The notes under the pieces: generated by a model | Database searches by the model: none | What the model saw: the letters and a program-made list of their open reading frames with translations, nothing else | What the model was told of the DNA's origin: nothing | Position numbers and translations under genes: made by a program | NCBI GenBank assembly: GCA_905182985.1 | Contig: CAJJDN010000059.1 | Span: 63,902 to 127,901 of the forward strand | Direction: 5' to 3' | Length of the DNA stretch: 64,000 bases | From: Paramecium sonneborni | Taxonomy: Eukaryota > Ciliophora > Oligohymenophorea > Peniculida > Parameciidae | Shown: positions 14,104 through 25,126 of the stretch, one piece after another | Numbering within the stretch: the stretch's first letter is position 1 | How the letters are laid out: every line of letters begins with the position of its first letter

Positions 14104-15237
14104 TCATTATCTTTTAATTCCACTTCCATGTAAGGCACTAATGCATTCAGCTACAGTATCTAAATTACTATGATATTCAGAAATTAAAATGTTATGACTA
14201 TTTGTAGCTAAGCCCTTTTCTTAAATGGATTATTTCAAGCTTTCTCTTGCTGCATCAAGATTGGCTTAAGATTCATTTGCTAATTGTCTTCTTGAATCAA
14301 TTTCACCTTGGAAATAGAGATATTCTTACTGTCTTTTCCTTGGATATCTTATTGTAATTATGGAATAACATCTTTTACTAATGAATCAATTTTAGCATTT
14401 AATAATTCAAAGAGATCTTAAGCCTATTATTAAGCTGCTGTAAAGCCTGCTTATAAAGTCTAAATGTTTTAATTAAATTAATCTCTGATATTTTATAATA
14501 AGTTAATGACTCTAAAAGATAATGAATATGAATACTTTTATAAATTTTATGCACTCTTGTAATCTTCAGTATTTAATTAAAGTAATAAAGAATGTAATTC
14601 TGGTGTTCCAGAGACTAGAGAAGATAATTGCTAAGCATCTTCTTCAACAAATGATGAGTCTACGTTGATATAATAATATACATTTTGCTTTATCTAAAAC
14701 TTTTAAGGCTTCATCAATCACAACAATAGCAGCACTTAATTAACTGGTTCTTGTTTTGAAATCTGCTGAATCTTATCTTTATTAATTTTCGATATTAGCT
14801 TTTTGTTGTTTAGTAGCACCTAATTCATTTCTTGTTCTTTCAAGGTCTTCCTCTAGACTAATTCTTGACTTTAAGATTTCTCTGATTTGAATATTGTATT
14901 CAGCTAATTCACTTTCATATTAAGCTATAAGTGCTTTATAATTAGTTTCTTCTGTTTCTGCTTATTACACAAATGCTCCATAAGATGAATTTTCATCAGC
15001 TATACTTTGCTTAAATTAAAATCTATTTATTACTTCAATAAGTGAAGCCCACGCTTCTAATGCATCAAATAAAGGATTGAAATTGGGTTCACCTAATTCA
15101 ACCATTGTTAAAACTGCTCTACCCATACTTGTAGCTTTTAATTTATTGGTTAGAGCATTTTATAATATTGTTGCTTATTCATTCACTTGTACTCCAAATG
15201 CTAATCCTAAGAGAACAATTAAGACAAATGTTTTCAT
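14104..15237 (-). CDS. Trichocyst matrix protein (TMP family)
   Basis: 362-residue secretory protein. It begins with a clear signal peptide (MKTFVLIVLLGLAFG) and is otherwise alpha-helical with long heptad stretches (RISLEEDLERTRNELGAT) and Cys at the pro-region/domain boundaries. This is the plan of Paramecium trichocyst matrix proteins: precursors that are cleaved and crystallise in the dense-core secretory organelles and expand on exocytosis. Two introns (22 nt near 14665; 23 nt near 14310) are needed and together give a length divisible by three. TMPs form a large multigene family, so assignment to a particular member (T1, T2, T4 and others) is not possible by eye. Confidence 0.8.
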
Positions 15238-15291
15238 TATTATTAATAATATAATCCGTTTTTATATCAATAAAATATATTATATTTTTTA

Positions 15292-16349
15292 TCATCTCTT
15301 TCTATAAACTTTAATCTCTTGCTGTTTAAAATATTTTCTATCATCCTCATCTAACAATATCAAATTTAAAATATATTTCACACTAAATTTCCCACCCACA
15401 TTATTAAAACTAGGTGACATATTAATACCACTCAAAAAAAGACGGATTGGTACTACTTCCCCTTTCTATGGGCATCCATCCATCAATTCATATTTTATTA
15501 ATGTCTCATTATCAATTTATTAACTACTACCTATACCTATCTATTCTTTACGAATCAATACTAACTCCATATTCTTTATTTTTATATTAACTAAATAAAA
15601 GTTCACCTTTCCTTATACAACATCCCTTAAATGATATCTTGATTTAAAATATTCAAATTCAATATGTAAACAATCTTCAATTCCTACTTCTAATTTTAAT
15701 GTACTCTATCCTTAATCTACCTATTCTTACTCTCCTATTTATACAGCAAATTCTACTTCCTTTTTCACTTATCCATAATTCCTTTATAAAATAACACGTA
15801 AATAATATCTAGATACCATTCATATATTATTTACCTTAATTTTACTTCCTTTCCATAATAACTTTCATATTGTTTTTCAAATTTATTAAATTAGAATTTA
15901 TATGTTTTATCCTCCATTATAATTCCTTATGTTTCCAGTTCTTTCCCTAAAGATATAAAATCTGAAGACTATTTCTAATCATTAATTATTTCTTATTTAT
16001 TTCTTCTTAATTACCAATTCTCCCTAATAATTCAATTCTCAACCCTAAGTGATCAATCTTCTTATTTTTATTCATCTTCAAATCTACCAGACCTGTAATA
16101 TCATCATTGCCCTCATCTTTTAATTTTATTTTATACTGAATATACAGGCAATCCAATCAAACCTTATTACTTGTCATTGAATCTTGCTATTTTTCTTGTT
16201 TCTAATCCATCCAAATAAATATCAATAGTAGGAGCACCTTGAACCAAATTTAGTAATGCAGCCTCTATAATCGTATACTTATACCATAAATTCGATAATT
16301 GATTTAGCTTATATTTCTATTATTAATTAATAGTATTTTCAGTATTCAT
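15292..16349 (-). CDS. VPS26: Retromer subunit VPS26
   Basis: Arrestin-fold cargo-retrieval subunit of the retromer, acting on endosomes with VPS35 and VPS29. Seen: [14 protein letters not shown] near the N terminus, LGLRIELLG, then the highly conserved [48 protein letters not shown], and [19 protein letters not shown] to the end [11 protein letters not shown]. Several short introns are needed. Near 16115-16130 the frame shifts by one base in an A/T run with no obvious GT-AG intron, so either an atypical splice or a sequence error is present. The start at 16349 overlaps the stop of the upstream same-strand gene (ATGA), so the true start is uncertain. The 5' part lies inside the duplicated contig overlap. 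Confidence 0.85.
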
Positions 16350-17229
16350 ATATACGATAAAATTTTCAAAATTTCTAAATGTCTAAATTTTAATGATAAC
16401 TATCTCGAAGTTTGTCGCCATATATCTTTTAATGATTCATTTGCTTAATGTTTTAATAATAACTCAATAATTTCTTAGAAGTTTCTTTACATGCTAAATG
16501 TAATGGTGTTTCTAGAACCTAAATTTTTACAAGTTTTAATACTCTATTTCTTATATTTATTAAGTTTTTGTTGTCCATAAGTAATTTTTTAAATGTAAAA
16601 CTGTCATTTTTAAGCATTGCATCAAACATTTAATTTTCTTAATCATTTGGTCTTTTAATTAACTTTGAAAATTTATTTTTTAATTATTTACTTTGATATT
16701 TAGTTTTTCCAATTATGAACTAATAAATTAAATTCTATCAGTATTAGTCTAATATTAGTCTAATTCTTATTCTGAATTAAATCTTGGTTTAGGAGTTGGT
16801 TTATTTTTCAAGAGAACTTTATATTTGTTTTAGTTTTCAATTGTTGAATGATTGTGTAGAGGGAGATTAAGATCTTCTTGTCTTCCACATAAATAATAAT
16901 TTGAATTTACATTCCATAAGAGTTCATTATCTCCTCTGAATAATATTTCCTATACAAATTGCATCTTTCCTCAAATTCTCTAACTCCTTTATTACTTATC
17001 TTCTAAGAATCTTCTAGATCTTTCTTCAAGAAATTTTTAGACTTAATCATTAATTCTTATCTTCTTTTCGATTGCTCTTCTTAAACTTCTTTTTGATATC
17101 TCTCCAATTTTAGTTAAAAATAGCTCTTTTTTTTCTTTTTTATTTATTACTTGTTATCAACACTGTTTGACTTTTGTATTTCTTCCTTTATTATTTGTGT
17201 GACCATTTTTTAAGATCTTTAAGTCAATG
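15857..17229. repeat. Direct duplication flanking an N, copy 1 (1,373 bp)
   Basis: Begins AATAACTTTCATATTG and ends AAGTCAATG immediately before the single N at 17230. It is repeated, as far as I can see base for base, at 17231-18603. It carries the 5' half of VPS26 and the whole ankyrin-type gene. Confidence 0.95.
16346..17206 (-). CDS. Ankyrin-type protein, possibly frameshifted (copy 1)
   Basis: Basic N terminus (MVTQIIKEEIQKSNSVDN) with Lys/Arg-rich helix, then a polar region, then at the C terminus ankyrin-like sequence: MFDAMLKNDSFTFKKLLMDN, ETPLHLACKETSKK, IIELLLKHQANESLKDIW. Several frame changes are needed; most can be short introns, but the one inside the ankyrin repeat near 16461-16480 is a single base in an A run with no intron. 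Either the gene is decaying or the sequence has an error near a contig end. Function unknown; ankyrin repeats bind proteins. It lies directly upstream of VPS26 on the same strand. The same gene is present again at 17720-18580. Confidence 0.5.
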
Positions 17230-17230
17230 N
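17230..17230. other. Assembly gap (single N)
   Basis: One ambiguous base joining two copies of the same sequence. The simplest reading is two overlapping contigs placed end to end and not merged. Confidence 0.95.
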
Positions 17231-17723
17231 AATAACTTTCATATTGTTTTTCAAATTTATTAAATTAGAATTTATATGTTTTATCCTCCATTATAATTCC
17301 TTATGTTTCCAGTTCTTTCCCTAAAGATATAAAATCTGAAGACTATTTCTAATCATTAATTATTTCTTATTTATTTCTTCTTAATTACCAATTCTCCCTA
17401 ATAATTCAATTCTCAACCCTAAGTGATCAATCTTCTTATTTTTATTCATCTTCAAATCTACCAGACCTGTAATATCATCATTGCCCTCATCTTTTAATTT
17501 TATTTTATACTGAATATACAGGCAATCCAATCAAACCTTATTACTTGTCATTGAATCTTGCTATTTTTCTTGTTTCTAATCCATCCAAATAAATATCAAT
17601 AGTAGGAGCACCTTGAACCAAATTTAGTAATGCAGCCTCTATAATCGTATACTTATACCATAAATTCGATAATTGATTTAGCTTATATTTCTATTATTAA
17701 TTAATAGTATTTTCAGTATTCAT
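17231..17723 (-). pseudogene. VPS26 5' fragment repeated by the contig overlap
   Basis: Identical to the 5' part of the VPS26 gene at 15857-16349, cut off at the N. It should not be counted as a second gene: its 3' half is missing only because the contig ends there. Confidence 0.85.
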
Positions 17724-18580
17724 ATATACGATAAAATTTTCAAAATTTCTAAATGTCTAAATTTTAATGATAACTATCTCGAAGTTTGTCGCCATATATC
17801 TTTTAATGATTCATTTGCTTAATGTTTTAATAATAACTCAATAATTTCTTAGAAGTTTCTTTACATGCTAAATGTAATGGTGTTTCTAGAACCTAAATTT
17901 TTACAAGTTTTAATACTCTATTTCTTATATTTATTAAGTTTTTGTTGTCCATAAGTAATTTTTTAAATGTAAAACTGTCATTTTTAAGCATTGCATCAAA
18001 CATTTAATTTTCTTAATCATTTGGTCTTTTAATTAACTTTGAAAATTTATTTTTTAATTATTTACTTTGATATTTAGTTTTTCCAATTATGAACTAATAA
18101 ATTAAATTCTATCAGTATTAGTCTAATATTAGTCTAATTCTTATTCTGAATTAAATCTTGGTTTAGGAGTTGGTTTATTTTTCAAGAGAACTTTATATTT
18201 GTTTTAGTTTTCAATTGTTGAATGATTGTGTAGAGGGAGATTAAGATCTTCTTGTCTTCCACATAAATAATAATTTGAATTTACATTCCATAAGAGTTCA
18301 TTATCTCCTCTGAATAATATTTCCTATACAAATTGCATCTTTCCTCAAATTCTCTAACTCCTTTATTACTTATCTTCTAAGAATCTTCTAGATCTTTCTT
18401 CAAGAAATTTTTAGACTTAATCATTAATTCTTATCTTCTTTTCGATTGCTCTTCTTAAACTTCTTTTTGATATCTCTCCAATTTTAGTTAAAAATAGCTC
18501 TTTTTTTTCTTTTTTATTTATTACTTGTTATCAACACTGTTTGACTTTTGTATTTCTTCCTTTATTATTTGTGTGACCAT
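17720..18580 (-). CDS. Ankyrin-type protein (copy 2, contig-overlap duplicate)
   Basis: Same sequence as 16346-17206, including the same in-repeat frame problem near 17835-17854. That both copies share the irregularity means it is either real or comes from shared reads. Together with copy 1 it most likely represents one genomic gene. Confidence 0.5.
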
Positions 18581-18686
18581 TTTTTAAGATCTTTAAGTCA
18601 ATGAGACTTAGCGAAGTGATTTTACATGAAATGAAGCTGGAGGATTATTTCTTTCATTCTTGAGGTATGAAAAAATTTCATAATCG

Positions 18687-18836
18687 TCAATTAGTTCTAT
18701 CATTTTACAAAGGAGATATACTTTTTTATTCTTGAGATATGCGTTTTGAAATAGCTTTCTTCCTTTTTAAAACAGGATCTCTGTTAACTACAAAATGCAT
18801 AATTATATAATTATAAAGATCAACGTATTGAAGCAT
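18687..18836 (-). CDS. Small basic ORF, 49 residues
   Basis: Single-exon frame starting MLQYVDLYNYIIMHFVVNRD and continuing with a Lys/Arg-rich segment (VLKRKKAISKRISQ) to TGA. It lies in the 300-base space between the ankyrin gene and APC10, same strand as both. The sequence is protein-like rather than AT noise, but I do not recognise it and it could be part of a spliced gene. Confidence 0.3.
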
Positions 18837-18912
18837 ATTAAGTAATTTCAGGTGTTTTAAAATCAGGAAAACTCAAACCTTGATTCTATTTCCTAAAACA
18901 ATCAATTTATAT

Positions 18913-19484
18913 TCATTACTCTCTTGGTCCAAATATTTTTACTTATCTAATATGTGTGTCTTTTCCACTATGTTAATTTTATAATACTACTATTTAGATA
19001 TTCATAGTCGAAACATAAGGCCTAATAAATCCATGCTAATACTTTTCTTAAGAATTTAATTATTTAGTCTTTAGTGCAAATACATACCATCCATAAGGTT
19101 CTTTCAATTCAATAAATTAAACTTCCTAATTCTAATTATCAAATATACTTTCATATCCTAAATATTAGTTCCTGTTCTTATAGAAAGTTTGTTTGGAGTA
19201 TAACTTTCATCTTATTTGAAATCTAAATATAAAGCCACTTCCTGAACTCTCATTTTCTTTACAAATTAAATTGTTAGATAATGAGGCTATGTTCCATCTG
19301 ATTACCAAAAAGTATTCAAATTATCATCTCTTAATTGATCTACTCCATTTCCTGTTTTTGCAGATGACAATGTCCAAATTGCTTAATCTCCGATTTCTTT
19401 TCTTTACATATTGGCAATAGGGGTTAGATTAGTTTGAATGTAGGGAGTTTAAACTGAAGAGTAAAAGGGATTTTCAATATGCAT
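18913..19484 (-). CDS. APC10: Anaphase-promoting complex subunit APC10/DOC1
   Basis: 182 residues with one 23-nt intron (near 19140). The DOC domain is clear: EIGDQAIWTLSSAKTGNGVD, QLRDDNLNTFWQSDG, QPHYLTIQF, DESYTPNKLSIRTGT, ELKEPYGW, and GKDTHIRQVKIFGPRE at the end, all matching the conserved core of APC10. APC10 is a co-receptor for D-box degrons in the anaphase-promoting complex ubiquitin ligase. Length is close to the usual 185. The start at 19484 is the only suitable ATG; the short N terminus (MHIENPFYSSVQTP) precedes the conserved core directly. Confidence 0.93.
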
Positions 19485-19768
19485 TTTTAATTTAAAATAT
19501 TTATATAATCTAAAATTAATGTAATTTTCAATGTCAAGAAAACATACTTTTTTCTTTTCTTTATTTTATCATTCAAAATTACATGTAGCTTAAATTCTTT
19601 GCTTATTTATAAATTTAATAGTATTTTATATATTAAACTTATTTTTATAAAATGTTTGAATTAAAAAAATCAATAATACAGTCTTATATAAAATAAAAAA
19701 AAAACTAACTAATATCTTAAAAAAGATAAGAATATATCCATATAAATATAGTTTAATCAAAGTGGTGA

Positions 19769-20365
19769 TCAAAATTTTGTTTAAGGTATGTTGTAATTAA
19801 TTAATAACCTATTTTGTATCTCTATTCTAGTTTTTAGTTTTAAGATTTCTTGATTTAGTTCCTTTTCTCTCTTAATAAATTATTTTTCTCTTTATTTAAA
19901 ATGTTAAATCAATGTTTTAGTTTTCAATAATAACACATCAAACTTTTTTTTCATATCATTAGATAAAGGAATTGATTGAGTTAAACTTTGCTTATGTTTT
20001 TGCTTTTTTGGAGACTTATTACTTACATTTTTTTAGGATTTTAAATTCATAGTTGAACTTAAATTTATTGTTTTTGGGCTAGTACTCTAAGATTTTGTAT
20101 TTGATAAACATAAAGTAGATGATTGCATTGACAGTCTTTTTGTGCTGCTTGAATAATTCTCGAATAAACGAGAATCAGTTTTACATCTGCTATCAGTAAT
20201 GGTTATCCTTTAATTATGCCGCGAACCTTTTTCATAAATTCTTTGACTTCTAAAATAATCATTAAAGCTATTTAAATTATTATATTAAGTTATTTATGGC
20301 TAACTCAAATTTACTTTATGTTTTGCATTCTTTAATTTAGGTGAAATAACTTAAATACTAATCAT
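19769..20365 (-). CDS. Small Ser/Lys-rich coiled-coil protein, unknown
   Basis: 198 residues in a single exon, open from ATG to TGA. The first two thirds are Ser/Thr/Lys-rich and probably disordered (for example SSSTKRLSMQSSTLC and KSPKKQKHKQS); the last third is a basic coiled coil (LIQHFKQREKQFIKREKE) ending NRLLINYNIPQTKF. No family recognised. The uninterrupted frame and many TAA/TAG Gln codons support it as coding. Confidence 0.6.
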
Positions 20366-21028
20366 ATTTTTATATTATACAATTATATTAAAATTCCTCA
20401 AAATTAAGACACCACCCAATATGAAAAAAAATAGAATAAATAAATTTTTTTATTTATATCAAATTCCTTCTAATAGATGTTAAATTCAAAGAATCATTTA
20501 TTTTTATCTTCTTTCTCAAAATCTCTAATTATTTACTTTTTTTATTAGTTTTCGATAAATTGTTATTAATTAAATGATTAGATTTAGTTATTAAATTATA
20601 AATTGTTAAGTTAAAAATATTGTTCTTTTTATAAAAAGTTTGTTTGTAAATTATTGAATTGTTATCTTTCTGAGAAACTATAATGATCTTATTAGAAAAA
20701 ACGCTAGGTTTATTTCATTTATTAAATTTGATCTTGAGTTTCATTTCTCAATTGAAATTATGAATGTTGATTTGTTTATTAATTATTAAAACTGAAATTT
20801 TACACAATTGAAAGTTTTTAATCTTAATGACATTAAAATTATGATAAATCAGAATGTTAATTAGGATTAAAGTTTGAACTATGATTCATTAATATTTATT
20901 GCTTAAAATTTTGATGATTTAATTCTTATGTTTATGGGTAGGTCTTAATATTTTTAAAGTTTGGGTTTTTAAGATTATTAATAATATAATACTGATTGCA
21001 AAGTAAATTTATAAATTTATTTGTATTT
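20366..21028. other. AT-rich spacer before the tandem array
   Basis: About 660 bases with no convincing reading frame. From about 20990 it grades into a degenerate first unit of the 212-bp array (ATTCCTTTATTTATTAATTT at about 21053). Confidence 0.5.
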
Positions 21029-23212
21029 GAATCCTATTAGGTTATTCTGTATTATTCCTTTATTTATTAATTTTAATTATCTAAAGCTTTTACTTAATTA
21101 TTATTAACCAAATTCTAAGGAGCCTCTAAATCATGTTATTTCTTGTTAATATTTGATAATAACATACTTAAGATTAATTATTAGGAAGATTTTAAGAAGG
21201 ATTAAAATTTTATAATGGATTTACCATTTAATTTGTCTTTGAATACTGCTATGTTACTCTGTATTATTCCTTTACTTATTAATTTTAATTATCTAAAGCT
21301 TTTACTTAATTATTATTAACCAAATTCTAAGGAGGCTCTAAATCAAGTTATTTCTTGTTAATATTTGATAATAACATACTTAAGATTAATTATTAGGAAT
21401 ATTTTAAGTAGGATTAAAATTTTATAATGGATTTCCAATTTAATTTGTATTTGAATACTGCTATGTTACTCTGTATTATTCCTTTACTTATTAATTTTAA
21501 TTATCCAAAGCTTTTGCTTAATTATTATTAAACAAATTTTAAGGAGGCTCTAAATCAAGTTATTTCTTGTTAATATTTGATAATAACATACTTAAGATTA
21601 ATTATTAGGAATATTTTAAGTAGGATTAAAATTTTATAATGGATTTACAATTTAATTTGTATTTAAATACTGCTATGTTACTCTGTATTATTCCTTTACT
21701 TATTAATTTTAATTATCTAAAGCTTTTACTTAATTATTATTAACCAAATTCTAAGGAGCCTCTAAATCATGTTATTTCTTGTTAATATTTGATAATAACA
21801 TACTTAAGATTAATTATTAGGAATATTTTAAGTAGGATTAAAATTTTATAATGGATTTACCATTTAATTTGTCTTTGAATACTGCTATGTTACTCTGTAT
21901 TATTCTTTTACTTATTAATTTTAATTATCTAAAGCTTTTACTTAATTATTATTAACCAAATTCTAAGGAGGTTCAAAATAACGTTATTTCTTTTTAATAG
22001 TTGATAATAACATACTTAAAATTAATTATTAGGAATATTTAAAGTAGGATTAAAATTTTATAATGGATTTACAATTTAATTTGTATTTGAATACTGCTAT
22101 GTTACTCTGTATTATTCCTTTACTTATTAATTTTAATTATCTAAAGCTTTTACTTAATTATTATTAACCAAATTCTAAGGAGCCTCTAAATCATGTTATT
22201 TCTTGTTAATATTTGATAATAACATACTTAAGATTAATTATTAGAAATATTTTAAGTAGGGTTAAAATATTATAAGGGATAATCAATTTAATTTGTCTTT
22301 GAATACTGCTATGTTACTCTGTATTATTCTTTTACTTATTAATTTTAATTATCTAAAGCTTTTACTTAATTATTATTAACCAAATTCTAAGGAGGTTCAA
22401 AATAACGTTATTTCTTTTTAATAGTTGATAATAACATACTTAAAATTAATTATTAGGAATATTTAAAGTAGGATTAAAATTTTATAATGGATTTACAATT
22501 TAATTTGTATTTGAATACTGCTATGTTACTCTGTATTATTCCTTTACTTATTAATTTTAATTATCTAAAGCTTTTACTTAATTATTATTAACCAAATTCT
22601 AAGGAGCCTCTAAATCATGTTATTTCTTGTTAATATTTGATAATAACATACTTAAGATTAATTATTAGGAAGATTTTAAGTAGGATTAAAATTTTATAAA
22701 GCATTTCCAATTTAATTTGTATTTGAATACTGCTATGTTACTCTGTATTATTCCTTTACTTATTAATTTTAATTATCTAAAACTTTTACTTAATTATTAT
22801 TAACCAAATTCTAAGGAGCCTCTAAATCATGTTATTTCTTGTTAATATTTGATAATAACATACTTAAGATTAATTATTAGAAATATTTTAAGTAGGGTTA
22901 AAATATTATAAGGGATAATCAATTTAATTTTTATTTGAATACTGCTATGTTGCTCTGTATTATTCCTTTACTTATTAATTTTAATTATCTAAAGCTTTTA
23001 CTTAATTATTATTACCCAAATTCTAGGGAGGTTCAAAATAACGTTATTTCTTTTTAATAGTTTATAATAACATACTTAAGATTAATTATTAGGAATATTT
23101 TAAGTAGGATTAAAATTTTATAATGGATTTACAATTTAATTTGTCTTTGAATACTGCTATGTTACTCTGTATTATTCCTTTACGTATTAATTTTAATTAT
23201 CTTAAGCGTTAA
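21029..23212. repeat. 212-bp tandem repeat array, about 10.3 units
   Basis: The landmark GAATACTGCTATGTTACTCT (degenerate in the first unit) recurs at 21029, 21241, 21453, 21665, 21877, 22089, 22301, 22513, 22725, 22937 and 23149: exactly 212 bases apart with no slippage. Units differ by point changes. Two subtypes exist at one position: GGAGCCTCTAAATCATG (or GGAGGCTC...) and GGAGGTTCAAAATAACG. Around 21877-22724 they alternate, giving a 424-bp higher-order period. 212 is not a multiple of three, so a continuous reading frame would shift at every unit. The right edge lies inside the reading frame of the double-kinase gene on the minus strand. Confidence 0.97.
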
Positions 23213-24922
23213 CTTATTAAACCATCATTTGATTTTATTCTTTGTTCTCTAAATCCTACTTTTCTTTATTAATAATTTCATTCAATTAATCCCAACTTAT
23301 TCTTTATATTGGATTTTTTTAAATCATCTAATTTAATATATTTAGTATCTTTTAATCTATATTTAATATTTAAATATTAAAGGGCTCTTATTTCATTATT
23401 TAAAGTACACAACATTCTTTTTTTTACTTTTCTTCCATTAATTATTTAAAAAGTTCTATATTTATTACCAGTTCTAATATGATTATTCCTAACTAAGTTT
23501 ATAATATTTAAATTTACAGAATAAATATCACATTTATAATCGTATTCTTATATACCATCAATTTCAGGTGCTTGGTACATGCGGGTTCCAGTTTTAGAAC
23601 TAGCAGAAAAGTTTTAATTTTTCAATTCAAAACTATATTAAAAATCAATAATCTAAATAATATACAAATTTTACTTTGTAACAATACTTAGAATTATTTC
23701 TTTAATACAATATATTTTAAGGCTTAAGATCACGATGAACAATTTAATTTTCAATTAGAAATTAATATCCATTGTTGATTTATTCTAGTAAATTAAGAAC
23801 ATCTTAATAATTAAACAATCCAATTTTTGCTCTCAATTAATTTAGATCTCCTTCACACTCTTCCATTATTATATAGGAATAATCATAATCTTTTTCATTT
23901 AAAACTTCAATAATTTTAATTATGTTATCATTTTGTTTTTGATTATTTTTAATTTTTAAATTAATTTTGATCTCATTTAATTCATTTTAGTAAGCATTAT
24001 GTTATCTTTTACAAATTGGCTTGATACAAATATTTTTACCATTAATATCTTAAATTTTTTGCAAATTTTCATTTTATGAATTATATTAAGGATAAAAATA
24101 TTTAAGTTTAAGTTGCGTCCATGATAATCTAGCTTTTTGTTCTAAGGCCAACATTTAATTAATTAAATAAATTATATCTTTAGGTGAATTATTAGTTAAC
24201 TAAATTACCGAATCTTAGAGCTATAATTTTTCTACTTCTGTAAATTTTCTGCCTATTATCATTTCAGCTAAAATAAGCCCAAACTGGAAATTATATATTA
24301 ATTTACAGAATAAATATCTAATTTATATGTATATTCATCTTCTTTTAACTCGGGAGCTTAATAATAATTTAAATGCTCTACAGAGGTCATACCATAATCT
24401 TGATTTAAATCTATAATTTTTGAAAAACCATCATCACAAATCTTAAATATTTATAAATCATACTTTGAATACATATTAGTTTTCGTCTACGATGTTGTAT
24501 AAGATATTTTATGGTTTAAGATCTCTATGAATTATATTATCTTCCATTAATCTACAATAACCATTTACGATTTAAATTATGAAATTCTCTATAAATTTAG
24601 TTAAAGATTCTTAATTTTCTAAATTGATTTTTAATTTTTATATCATTTCATCAACATCTTAATCACATTTTTCCATAAATATATAAAAAGAGCCTTCTTC
24701 ATCAAAAAATTCATAAATTTAAACTAAATTCTGATGCTTTATTTATTGCAATTTTTTTAAAGTTTATTAAGTTTATATATGCTTTTCACTGCCTGAAATA
24801 CAATGAATTATTTTCATATAACATATTTATTAAGTATTTCTATTCTAATAGATTTCCATGTTACCAATTTTACCAATTCCAAATACTGGAGATAACATTT
24901 TATACTTTTACTCCCAAATCAT
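22827..24922 (-). CDS. Protein with two tandem kinase domains; tail encoded in the repeat array
   Basis: 667 residues with four introns (22, 23, 22 and 25 nt); the total is divisible by three. Domain 1: GIGKIGNMEI loop, Lys in YMKIIH, IIHRDLKPQNILY, ICDDGFSK where DFG is expected, YYQAPEL, and LINQMLALEQKARLSW. Domain 2: degenerate glycine loop, CIKPI, EECEGDLNQL, IVHRDLKPQNILY, IIDFQYSF (DFG has become DFQ), GTRMYQAPEI, YSLGIIILEL, and ILNQMIQKNPIQRISW. Both domains keep HRDLKPQN but each has lost one residue of DFG, so at least reduced activity is likely. After domain 2 the frame stays open, Asn/Gln-rich, and runs about 128 codons into the 212-bp array before TGA. The start at 24922 is in frame with a second ATG at 24898. 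The stop is the least certain part. Confidence 0.72.
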
Positions 24923-25126
24923 CTCTAGTTATTTATTAATAGAAATATTAAAAATAAAATAATAATAATTATATTCATATCTTAAAATATTTCTATTTAT
25001 TCCAATTTTTGGTATAAAATTGTAAATAATAAATATTTCATTATTATTAGATTGATATATGTAGTTTTAACTGCGTATTTAAGTATTTATTTATACATTT
25101 ATTCAATTCGATAATAAAAAAATTAA

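Larger units (their letters stand above)
17231..18603. repeat. Direct duplication flanking an N, copy 2 (1,373 bp)
   Basis: Second copy of 15857-17229. The unique sequence resumes with GAGACTTAGCGAAG at about 18604. Exactly equal lengths on both sides of the N support a contig-overlap artefact rather than a biological duplication. Confidence 0.95.

Noticed and set aside
15077..15307. Plus-strand ORF antisense to the trichocyst gene 5' end
   Set aside because: The minus strand encodes a signal peptide and helical TMP with consistent introns; the antisense frame has no support.
15857..18603. Biological tandem duplication of VPS26 and the ankyrin gene
   Set aside because: Exact equal lengths meeting at a single N and a copy truncated precisely at the N indicate unmerged overlapping contigs.
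21029..23212. CRISPR-like or transposon-terminal array
   Set aside because: Units are contiguous 212-bp repeats without spacers, no terminal inverted repeats or transposase, and the organism is eukaryotic.
23278..24922. Alternative stop at 23278 for the double kinase
   Set aside because: It requires a frame that breaks the conserved C-lobe motif and leaves a length not divisible by three; the frame containing ILNQMIQKNPIQRISW is the right one.
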